This document shows positions 10,403-17,929 of a DNA stretch of 64,000 nucleotides, piece after piece (position 1 is the stretch's first letter; each line of letters starts with the position of its first letter). Both the position numbers and the translations under genes were made by a program. The notes beneath the pieces are model-generated. The model searched no databases and was not told the DNA's origin. It saw nothing but the letters and a program-made list of their open reading frames with translations. This DNA is from Ferruginibacter sp. (GTDB lineage: Bacteria > Bacteroidota > Bacteroidia > Chitinophagales > Chitinophagaceae): NCBI GenBank assembly GCA_019638485.1, contig JAHBTP010000003.1, forward strand, positions 62,001 through 126,000, given 5' to 3'.

Positions 10403-11071
10403 TTAAAATCCCTCTTTTACGATTTTACTAGCATCCACGCCCAAAGAAGCCAAATGCTTTTCCACAGCGTCCATCATTGGCTTAGGACCACATAAATAGT
10501 AATATTGCAAATCTTTGTGCATGTGCTTTTTAATAAGTTCTGCAGAAATAAAGCCATGCTCATAACCATCAATCTTTTCATCAGAAAGAATATTGATAAA
10601 GTTATTACCCAGCAACTTATTAAATCTTTCCTCAAGCATTATATCTCTCTTTGCCTTATTGGCAAAAATCAATTTGTTATTACCAATTTTATTTTCCTTT
10701 TCCAACCTTTTTAAAATAGCAGTAAAAGGTGTGATACCTGCTCCCCCTGCAATGAAGATGCCTTCGCCTTTGTATCGAATATCTCCATATACATCACCAA
10801 TATTTAACTCATCACCTGCTTTCAGTGAGAGCAATTCGTTGGTAACTCCATTATGTGAAGGATAGGTCTTTATATTAAACTCAATAAAATCTTCATCCTT
10901 TAATGATACAAAAGTGAAGGTTCTAATCTCATCTTTCCATCCTTCTTTATTAATTGAAATATCGGCAGCTTGACCGGGCTCATAACTAATACCCACAGGC
11001 TTTTCAGCAACAATCCTTAATACATCATGTGTTAAATGCTCTACAGATTTAACTTTAACAGTAGTACTCAT
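10403..11071 (-). CDS. FAD/NAD(P)-binding flavodoxin/ferredoxin reductase-like oxidoreductase
   Basis: 222 residues from the ATG at 11071; a TTG two codons upstream is less likely. The N-terminal beta-barrel FAD domain carries EPGQAADISI and RTFTFVS. The NAD(P)-binding half starts with GIFIAGGAGITPFTAILKRL and ends with YYLCGPKPMMDAVEKHL, the usual CGP-M signature. No iron-sulfur domain is fused, so it needs a separate redox partner. It is 73 bp downstream of an FMN glutamate-synthase-like protein on the same strand, which may be co-transcribed and a partner. That pairing is inference. Confidence 0.87.
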   Translation of the reverse strand: MSTTVKVKSVEHLTHDVLRIVAEKPVGISYEPGQAADISINKEGWKDEIRTFTFVSLKDEDFIEFNIKTYPSHNGVTNELLSLKAGDELNIGDVYGDIRYKGEGIFIAGGAGITPFTAILKRLEKENKIGNNKLIFANKAKRDIMLEERFNKLLGNNFINILSDEKIDGYEHGFISAELIKKHMHKDLQYYYLCGPKPMMDAVEKHLASLGVDASKIVKEGF

Positions 11072-11144
11072 AAACAATTATAATTTACCTTTAATAATAA
11101 ATACATATCTACATTTGATATGTTAACAAAGGCAATTGCAAATT

Positions 11145-12752
11145 TCACGCCATATTTGGCATATTCACACCCCATTTATTCATATTAGCTTGTTCAAAAT
11201 CAGGAATATACTTTTCAGGAATCTCACCTTGAAGCATGGAACCTACTTTAATAGAAGGGAAGATTTCTTCATAAGTTAACATCTGATTCAGTGAAACCCG
11301 CCTATAAATATGTGACCGGGTAATATTTTTCATATCATCCAGCCCTGAGGCACCAAGCATTTCTACAAAATTTTCAATAGTCCCCTTATGATAATTGGCT
11401 ACCCGAACTTTTTTATCCTCAACCACAAGGCCCACTGTTAATTTAGGATCTTGGGTGGTAATACCGGTTGGGCAACGATTAGTATTACACAACAAGGCCT
11501 GAATACAACCCAATGCCATCATCATTGCACGTGCAGAATTACAGGTATCTGCTCCAAGAGCAATAGCTCTGGCAATATGAAATGCTGAAGTAATTTTTCC
11601 GGAAGCTATTATTCTAATATGCTTACGAATATCCAGACCATTTAAAATATTGTGAACAAAGGCAAGACCATCGAGCATAGGTGCGCCCAAATAATTTGAA
11701 AACTCCGGTGGTGCTGCACCTGTTCCCCCCTCTCCGCCGTCTACAGTAATAAAATCAGGATAAATATCCAAATGAATCATTGCCTTACAAATCGAAATAA
11801 ATTCACTTTTATGTCCAATGCATAATTTAAATCCCACTGGTTTCCCTCCCGACAATTCCTTAAGCTTTTTAATAAACTGCATCATCTCCAGAGGCGTATT
11901 AAAAGCAGAGTGATATGGTGGTGAAACTACTTTAGTATGAGGCTTTACGTGTCGAATACGAGCAATTTCTTCAGAGTTCTTTGATGCCGGTAATATTCCA
12001 CCATGCCCGGGTTTTGCACCTTGTGATATTTTTAGTTCAATCATTTTTACACTGGTATGAGCAGCTTTTTTTTCAAACAATGCCGGCTCAAAATTTCCAT
12101 GCTCATCCCGGCACCCAAAATATCCTGTACCAATTTGCCAAATTAAATCACCACCATGCATTAAATGATAATCGCTTAAGCCTCCTTCTCCGGTATTATG
12201 TGCAAAACCGCCAATTTGTGCTCCTGCATTCAATGCTTCTACCGCCTGTGAACTTAATGAGCCATAACTCATGGCCGAAACATTTAATATACTTGCAGAA
12301 TACGGATGCTTACAATCCTTATTACCAAAAATCACACGAGGATTTTGGTTGAGCGTTTCAAATGCCTTTGGCGCCATTGAATGACACATCCACTCATAAC
12401 CTTCAGCATAAACATCAAGTTGGGTACCAAATGGAATTGTTTCAAGTTCCTTTTTAGCCCGTTGGTAAATGGTAGAACGATCTACACGATTAATAGGCCT
12501 ACCATCAATATCCGATTCAATAAAATATTGATACATTTTAGGCCTTAATTCTTCAAGTATATAACGGAATCTTCCCACCAATGGAAAGATACGGCGTATT
12601 GCATGCCTCTTTTGATACATATCCTGAATACCCATAAATACAAACACACAGCAAACAGCAAAAACAACATACCAGTTATCATTCAAGAAAATAGCAAGTG
12701 CCAGTAAAATGGATAGTGTAATTATAGAAATTACAATAAATTTCTTTCGCAT
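11145..12752 (-). CDS. FMN-binding glutamate synthase (GltB-like) family membrane protein
   Basis: 535 residues from the ATG at 12752. Two hydrophobic segments at residues ~5-45 anchor a TIM-barrel FMN domain. Family marks include NVSAMSYGSLSSQAVEALN, HNTGEGGLSDYH, GAKPGHGGILP, TVDGGEGGTGAAPPEF and the cluster motif CIQALLCNTNRCPTG, whose three cysteines fit a 3Fe-4S centre. It lacks the glutaminase domain and central domain of a complete GltB. The true reaction of these stand-alone proteins is not well defined, and glutamate synthesis should not be assumed. The next gene downstream encodes a flavin reductase that could feed it electrons. Confidence 0.87.
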   Translation of the reverse strand: MRKKFIVISIITLSILLALAIFLNDNWYVVFAVCCVFVFMGIQDMYQKRHAIRRIFPLVGRFRYILEELRPKMYQYFIESDIDGRPINRVDRSTIYQRAKKELETIPFGTQLDVYAEGYEWMCHSMAPKAFETLNQNPRVIFGNKDCKHPYSASILNVSAMSYGSLSSQAVEALNAGAQIGGFAHNTGEGGLSDYHLMHGGDLIWQIGTGYFGCRDEHGNFEPALFEKKAAHTSVKMIELKISQGAKPGHGGILPASKNSEEIARIRHVKPHTKVVSPPYHSAFNTPLEMMQFIKKLKELSGGKPVGFKLCIGHKSEFISICKAMIHLDIYPDFITVDGGEGGTGAAPPEFSNYLGAPMLDGLAFVHNILNGLDIRKHIRIIASGKITSAFHIARAIALGADTCNSARAMMMALGCIQALLCNTNRCPTGITTQDPKLTVGLVVEDKKVRVANYHKGTIENFVEMLGASGLDDMKNITRSHIYRRVSLNQMLTYEEIFPSIKVGSMLQGEIPEKYIPDFEQANMNKWGVNMPNMA

Positions 12753-12878
12753 GTACAATAAATTTCAGTGAGATAAAACAATTATAAAAAATATCTTCTT
12801 TGCACTCAATTTAAGCATTAAGTGTAAACTTAAAAAAAGAAAACTAAAACTATACTAAATTAAAACAGTGGATAGACA

Positions 12879-13232
12879 TTATTTTATCGTCCTCAATACA
12901 GACCTGATTACTACCGCCTGATTGAATTTTTCATTCCTCGCTCCATATAATAAACACACCTGTTTGGTCTTTGAAATCTTCTTTATTTCTTTAAGTGCTT
13001 CCTTTTGTAATTTTAATTCTTCTTTATATCGCTTTGCAAATTCTTCAAAGCGCTCGTCCTGATGATTAAACCATTTTCGCAATTCGGTAGAAGGGCCGAT
13101 ATCTTTATTCCATTCATCAAGTTTTGCCTCATCCTTACTAATGCCTCTTGGCCACACCCTATCTACCAACAAGCGATACCCATCATCACGAGCCGGTTTC
13201 TCATAAATTCTTTTAATAATAATATCTTCCAT
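12879..13232 (-). CDS. DUF488 family protein
   Basis: 117 residues with the DUF488 signature GYRLLVDRVWPRGISKDEAKLD near the N-terminus, a WFNHQDERFEEFAKRY segment and CLLYGARNEKFNQAVVI at the C-terminus. Biochemical function is unknown for the family. It is the last gene of a tight three-gene set: 6 nt behind an SDR dehydrogenase, which is itself 5 nt behind an AhpD-like protein. All three are probably expressed from the promoter candidate at 14466-14473. Confidence 0.85.
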   Translation of the reverse strand: MEDIIIKRIYEKPARDDGYRLLVDRVWPRGISKDEAKLDEWNKDIGPSTELRKWFNHQDERFEEFAKRYKEELKLQKEALKEIKKISKTKQVCLLYGARNEKFNQAVVIRSVLRTIK

Positions 13233-13238
13233 AATAAA

Positions 13239-13964
13239 CTACTTTTCCATGTGTGTTGGTTCTTTAGGATTTAATGGCCTAATGGTAATTTCATTAATCA
13301 ACATATTATCCGGTGTTTCCAAAACATGAATAATTGTTTTAGCCAAATCCTCCGGTTGAAGCATATTGTGATGACTTTTAATACCGGAGTTATTAAAAAA
13401 TCCGGTATCAATTGAACCCGGGTTTATACAAGTAACTTTAATATTAAAAGATCTCAATTCTTTAAAAAGTGCATCACTAAATCCATTCACCCCATATTTT
13501 GTTGTGCAATATGCAGCTCCTTCATGCCTTCCCATTGTACCCAAAATTGAGCCAATATTAATAATATGAGAATGAGTTGTGCTAATTTTCATAAATGGCA
13601 CTATAGCCGAGGTAACAAAATACATACCATTCAAATTGGTGTTTATCATATTCAACCAATCTGAAGCAGGCGCTTCATCAATTTTTCCAAAAGAGCCAAC
13701 GCCAGCATTATTAATTAATATGGAGGGGTGTTTATCATTAGAAAAAGTATTATTAATCCAATTCAGCACCGCGTCACGATTAGCAATATTTAACTGAACA
13801 GAATAAAAGTTTTTTCCTAATTTTTGCTTAACCTCTTCCAACGCCTCAGCATTTCGAGCAACTCCAAAAACGACAGCACCCTTTTGAACTAAAGCTGATG
13901 AAATAGCGAATCCTAATCCACTGCTCGCACCGGTTACAATAGCAATTTGATTTTCAAGTATCAT
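13239..13964 (-). CDS. Short-chain dehydrogenase/reductase
   Basis: 241 residues with a classical SDR Rossmann fold. The cofactor motif is VTGASSGLGFA (about residues 10-20), followed by the NNAG motif in ILINNAGVGSFG, the catalytic Ser in IINIGSILG and the YxxxK catalytic pair in AAYCTTKYG. INPGSIDTGFF closes the cofactor site. No Asp/Arg determinant was assigned, so NAD versus NADP use and the substrate are open. Middle gene of the AhpD-like/SDR/DUF488 operon. Confidence 0.9.
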   Translation of the reverse strand: MILENQIAIVTGASSGLGFAISSALVQKGAVVFGVARNAEALEEVKQKLGKNFYSVQLNIANRDAVLNWINNTFSNDKHPSILINNAGVGSFGKIDEAPASDWLNMINTNLNGMYFVTSAIVPFMKISTTHSHIINIGSILGTMGRHEGAAYCTTKYGVNGFSDALFKELRSFNIKVTCINPGSIDTGFFNNSGIKSHHNMLQPEDLAKTIIHVLETPDNMLINEITIRPLNPKEPTHMEK

Positions 13965-13969
13965 ATCAA

Positions 13970-14419
13970 TTATGGATTATACGAACCGGGAACAGTACGA
14001 AATCCTATAGCTAATCTATTCCATCCGTTAATAGCAATGATGGCCATAGTGAGAGAAACTATTTCCTTCTCGGTAAAATGCTTCGATACCATCGCATACA
14101 ATTCATCCGAAACATGATTCTGAGAAATCAATGTCAATGCCTCCGCCCATTCCAATGCTGCCCTTTCTCGCTCAGAAAAAAATGGTGTTTCACGCCAAGC
14201 AGATAGCGCATACAGCCGCTGCTCGGTTTCTCCGGCTTTTCGTGCATCCTTAGTGTGCATATCCAAACAATAAGCACAACCATTAATCTGTGATGCTCTT
14301 GTTTTAACCAATTCATACAAACTGTGCTCCAATCCGGAATGGCGTACAAAATTTTCAACGCCCAACATAGCTTTCATTGCTTCCGGATCAGCCTTTCCAT
14401 AATCTAACCGAGGTTCCAT
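13970..14419 (-). CDS. AhpD-like carboxymuconolactone decarboxylase family protein
   Basis: 149 residues with the redox motif NGCAYCLDMHTKDARKAGE (Cys48, Cys51, His55), the AhpD-type peroxidase/thiol motif. SAWRETPFFSERERAALEWAEALT follows, typical of the subfamily often annotated as alkylhydroperoxidase. It could act in peroxide detoxification, but many family members are uncharacterised. It is the first gene of a tight operon with an SDR and DUF488. It is divergent from the M16 peptidase gene. Confidence 0.87.
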   Translation of the reverse strand: MEPRLDYGKADPEAMKAMLGVENFVRHSGLEHSLYELVKTRASQINGCAYCLDMHTKDARKAGETEQRLYALSAWRETPFFSERERAALEWAEALTLISQNHVSDELYAMVSKHFTEKEIVSLTMAIIAINGWNRLAIGFRTVPGSYNP

Positions 14420-14465
14420 TGTATTAATTTTTATATTTAAAAAGAATAAACAAAATGTAAAAAAG

Positions 14466-14473
14466 CAAAGTTA
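14466..14473 (-). promoter_or_regulatory. -7 box for the AhpD-like/SDR/DUF488 operon
   Basis: The minus strand reads TAACTTTG, about 43 nt before the AhpD-like start, in the 132-bp divergent gap with the M16 peptidase gene. No -33 TTTG is evident. Confidence 0.5.
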
Positions 14474-14551
14474 CACATTTAAAAAAATGTTTTTATCTTA
14501 GATAGCTCATTGATGAATTCTACTCTTATTATAAAATCACTCCTACTAAAA

Positions 14552-17284
14552 ATGAAATACATATTCTCATTCCTGTTTTCACTTATTTCCATTATTTCTT
14601 TTAGTCAAACTAAGCAATATCCAAACATTGATATATCATACAAAAAGTTTGTACTCGATAATGGCCTCACACTTATTGTACATGAAGACCACAAACTTCC
14701 AATTGCTGCATTCAATATCTGGTATCATGTAGGAAGTAAAAATGAAAAATCCGGAAAAACGGGATTTGCTCATTTATTTGAACACATCATGTTTACCAGC
14801 ACCGAACATTGGAGCAATTTTGATGAAGTAATGCAATCTGTAGGTGGTGGAAACAATAATGGTACCACAAATAACGATCGAACTAATTATTTTGAAACTT
14901 TTACTAATACAGGGTTAGAGCGTGTGCTATGGGTAGAGGCAGACAGAATGGGATTTTTATTGAAAGGTTTAGATAGTGCCAAAATTGAAGTACAACGTGG
15001 CGTAGTACAAAATGAAAAGCGTCAACATGAAAATCAACCTTATGCTATATCCGATGAGCTTACTGTAAAAGCAACATATCCTGAAGGGCATCCCTATTCA
15101 TGGACAGTAATAGGAAGCATGGATGACTTAAGTGCCGCAAGTGTGGATGATGTAAAGGAATGGTTCAAAACTTACTATGGCCCCAATAACGCCATTATTG
15201 CAATTGCCGGTGATGTAAACACAGATGAAGTACTACAGTTGGTGAAAAAATATTTTGGCGAAATCCCACCTAGCCCACCAATAGCTAAATTCACTAATAA
15301 TATTGCCAAAATGAAGGGCACTATCACCCAACAAGCGCAAGACAGAGTGCCTCAAGCCAGGCTACAAAATACATGGAACGTTCCAGGTTGGGGAACTAAG
15401 GAGTCTTCTTATTTAAATATACTTGGAGAAATCCTTACTTCCGGGAAATCTTCAAGGCTTTATAAAAAATTAGTCTTGGATGAAGACTTGGTAACAGATG
15501 TATCCTTTTATTTAGATGACAAAGAAATTGGCGGCCAGTTTTATCTTTTTGCAGATGCTAAACCCGGTGTTAGTCTTTCTAAAATAAATACCATTATTGA
15601 TCAGGAATTACAAAAAATTCTTTCCTCAGGAGTTACAGAAGAAGAATTAGAAAGATCAAAGACAAATTTCTTTGTACAATTTTTAAATAATCTTGAAACC
15701 TTAGGTGGTTTTGGAGGAAAGAGTGATTGCCTTGCTATGAGTGAAACCTATGGTGGTAGCCCTGATGCCTATAAAAAGATTTTAGATTATACAAAAACGG
15801 CTACTCCAAATGATATAAAAAGTGTTGCTCATGACTGGCTAACTGATGGAAAATATATTTTGGAAATCATTCCCTATGAAGATTATAAAACTGACTCTAT
15901 TAAAGTTGACAGAACAATAATGCCGCCGGTATCTAAAGCAACTCCTGCAAAATTTCCTCAAATAAAGTCATTCTCTTTGAGTAACGGAGTTCAAGTTTAT
16001 CTCGCAGAGCGCCACGATCTACCATTGGTAAATATTATGGCATCATTTAACGGAGGGTCGTCAGTAGATATTTTTTCAAATGCAGGCACTGCAAAAATGA
16101 CCGGTGCTATGCTTACAGAAGGTACTACTACCAAGACTGCCATTCAGATAAGTGACCTTCTTAGCACAATGGGTTCTACACTAAATAGTTCATCAAGCAT
16201 AGATAACATGACAGTAAGAATGAGCTGCCTTAAAACTCACTTCGATGCTTCAATGAATTTGTTTAGTGACGTTATATTACATCCATCATTTCCGACAAAA
16301 GAGTTTGAACGCATAAAAAAGGAACAATTGCTTCGCATTGAACAAGAAAAGGCTTCTCCTAATTTGCTAGGTTCAAGAATTCTTCCTCAGTTAATTTATC
16401 CTGTTGGCGATATTTATAATACACCCCTTACCGGATCAGGAACAACCGAATCATCTAACAAGATTACCAGGAACGATTTGATAAAATACCACCAAACATG
16501 GTTTGTGCCTAATAATGCCATTATTGTTGCTGTAGGAGATATCACTGATCGTGAATTAAAAACAATATTGGAAAATTCTTTAAAAGGATGGAAATCACAA
16601 AAGACACCACTTATTCCGATTAGTAACACAGCCAAACTCCCCACTTCGCCTGTTGTTTATATCATTGACAAACCGGATGCGATACAATCTCAATTATTTG
16701 CTGCAGAGATTTCTTTATCAGCAGAAGATAAAGATATGGATGCTTTTACCTTAATGAACCAAATTTTGGGTGGCACTTTTCTTTCAAGATTAAATATGAA
16801 TTTAAGAGAAGACAAGCACTGGAGTTACGGAGCAGGATCATTTCTAAGACCTGTAAAAGGAAAAGGAATGTTTATAGCTACGGCAGGAGTACAAACAGAT
16901 AAAACCAAAGAAAGTATTGAGGAAATACTTAAAGAACTAACCCAAATAACTACAACAAAAAAAATAGACAAGGAAGAATTTGAAAATGAGCAAAACTCAA
17001 CCATCTTGTCACTCCCCGGCTCATGGCAAACTAACGATGGGATAATGAACTTCCTATTTAATGCCATTTCATTTAACAAAGGAATTGATTACCCGGGAAA
17101 ATATGCTACTATACTTCAGCATTTAAAAATTTCAGACATCCAACAAGTAGCTAACAAGGTGATAAAACCCAATAGCCTCACCTGGCTTATTATTGGAGAC
17201 AGAAAAAAAATAGAGGCAGGAATCAGGAAACTGAATATAGGGCCTGTAAAGATTTTAAATTCGGAGGGTGGCGAAATTAAATAA
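14552..17284 (+). CDS. Exported M16 family zinc peptidase (pitrilysin/PqqL-like, two domains)
   Basis: 910 residues from the ATG at 14552, which begins a signal peptide (MKYIFSFLFSLISIISFSQ); an ATG 14 codons upstream is less likely. The first M16 half carries the inverted zinc motif HLFEH (residues ~74-78) with the distal Glu at ~155 in VVQNEKRQ, so it should be catalytic. The second half (from about residue 470, SNGVQVYLAERHDLPLVNIM) is a homologous M16 domain in which the zinc motif is replaced by KMTGAMLTEG, the usual inactive partner. Full-length two-domain enzymes of this type degrade peptides in the periplasm. It is the only plus-strand gene in the block between rplK and nusG. Confidence 0.92.
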   Translation: MKYIFSFLFSLISIISFSQTKQYPNIDISYKKFVLDNGLTLIVHEDHKLPIAAFNIWYHVGSKNEKSGKTGFAHLFEHIMFTSTEHWSNFDEVMQSVGGGNNNGTTNNDRTNYFETFTNTGLERVLWVEADRMGFLLKGLDSAKIEVQRGVVQNEKRQHENQPYAISDELTVKATYPEGHPYSWTVIGSMDDLSAASVDDVKEWFKTYYGPNNAIIAIAGDVNTDEVLQLVKKYFGEIPPSPPIAKFTNNIAKMKGTITQQAQDRVPQARLQNTWNVPGWGTKESSYLNILGEILTSGKSSRLYKKLVLDEDLVTDVSFYLDDKEIGGQFYLFADAKPGVSLSKINTIIDQELQKILSSGVTEEELERSKTNFFVQFLNNLETLGGFGGKSDCLAMSETYGGSPDAYKKILDYTKTATPNDIKSVAHDWLTDGKYILEIIPYEDYKTDSIKVDRTIMPPVSKATPAKFPQIKSFSLSNGVQVYLAERHDLPLVNIMASFNGGSSVDIFSNAGTAKMTGAMLTEGTTTKTAIQISDLLSTMGSTLNSSSSIDNMTVRMSCLKTHFDASMNLFSDVILHPSFPTKEFERIKKEQLLRIEQEKASPNLLGSRILPQLIYPVGDIYNTPLTGSGTTESSNKITRNDLIKYHQTWFVPNNAIIVAVGDITDRELKTILENSLKGWKSQKTPLIPISNTAKLPTSPVVYIIDKPDAIQSQLFAAEISLSAEDKDMDAFTLMNQILGGTFLSRLNMNLREDKHWSYGAGSFLRPVKGKGMFIATAGVQTDKTKESIEEILKELTQITTTKKIDKEEFENEQNSTILSLPGSWQTNDGIMNFLFNAISFNKGIDYPGKYATILQHLKISDIQQVANKVIKPNSLTWLIIGDRKKIEAGIRKLNIGPVKILNSEGGEIK

Positions 17285-17318
17285 CAGATTACTGACTTTC
17301 CCGAATAAACGAATTACA

Positions 17319-17356
17319 AATAAGCAGCCGTTCCTAACACAGAAAGGCTGCTTATT
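17319..17356. terminator. Bidirectional terminator between convergent genes
   Basis: An 11-bp inverted repeat (AATAAGCAGCC at 17319-17329, GGCTGCTTATT at 17346-17356) with a 16-nt loop lies between the M16 stop (17284) and the DinB stop (17371). The flanks are AT-rich but have no long T run, so efficiency is uncertain. Confidence 0.55.
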
Positions 17357-17370
17357 AATTACGTATTGTT

Positions 17371-17865
17371 TTACATCTCATCTGCAGAAGGACCATACAA
17401 TCCCGGAACCTTATTGCCGGTAAGTCGGAGATAAACTACCAGTTCTCCTCTATGATGATACAAATGGTTACACAATACACCTCTGATAACTGCAACCTTA
17501 GGCATAGGAGGTATAAGTTCATTTCCTTTTAATACCAACCTCCATTTATCCATAGCTTTTGATTCATCAAAATCATCAAGAGCCTCTCTTGCAGATGCAA
17601 CATTCTCTTCAAATTTTGCTAAGATATTTTCCATCTTTGAAATATCACCTCTATCATACTTGTGATTATCTAACACTAATTCATTTTGATGAATTACCGG
17701 ATAAAACCAGTTGTAAATCCCGGCAATATGAGAAGCCAGTTCAGCAGTCGTCCAGTTCTTTTCAGTAGGCTTCCAATTCAATGCAGCATCAGGAACTGCC
17801 TTTAATAATTTCCGGGTATTTTCTACTTCATGTTGAAATTCACTAATTAATCCTTGCTTAAGCAT
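17371..17865 (-). CDS. DinB/YfiT-like metal-binding protein
   Basis: 164 residues forming the four-helix DinB fold. Candidate metal-binding histidines sit in EFQHEVEN (helix 1), LASHIAGIYNW (helix 2) and LYHHRGELVVYLR (helix 4), the usual three-His arrangement. Members are thought to be thiol-dependent S-transferases or metal hydrolases, and no substrate can be assigned. Single gene with its own -7 box (17880-17887), convergent with the M16 gene. Confidence 0.85.
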   Translation of the reverse strand: MLKQGLISEFQHEVENTRKLLKAVPDAALNWKPTEKNWTTAELASHIAGIYNWFYPVIHQNELVLDNHKYDRGDISKMENILAKFEENVASAREALDDFDESKAMDKWRLVLKGNELIPPMPKVAVIRGVLCNHLYHHRGELVVYLRLTGNKVPGLYGPSADEM

Positions 17866-17879
17866 AATTATTTTTCTTT

Positions 17880-17887
17880 CAAAATTA
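17880..17887 (-). promoter_or_regulatory. -7 box for the DinB-like gene
   Basis: The minus strand reads TAATTTTG, a full TAnnTTTG match. The expected transcript start would lie only about 10 nt before the ATG at 17865. Confidence 0.5.
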
Positions 17888-17929
17888 CACTACATCAAAT
17901 TAAAAGACCGAGGAATTATAAACATCCTG

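Noticed and set aside
10403..11077. TTG at 11077 as start of the flavin reductase
   Set aside because: The ATG two codons downstream fits the family N-terminus; TTG starts are rare.
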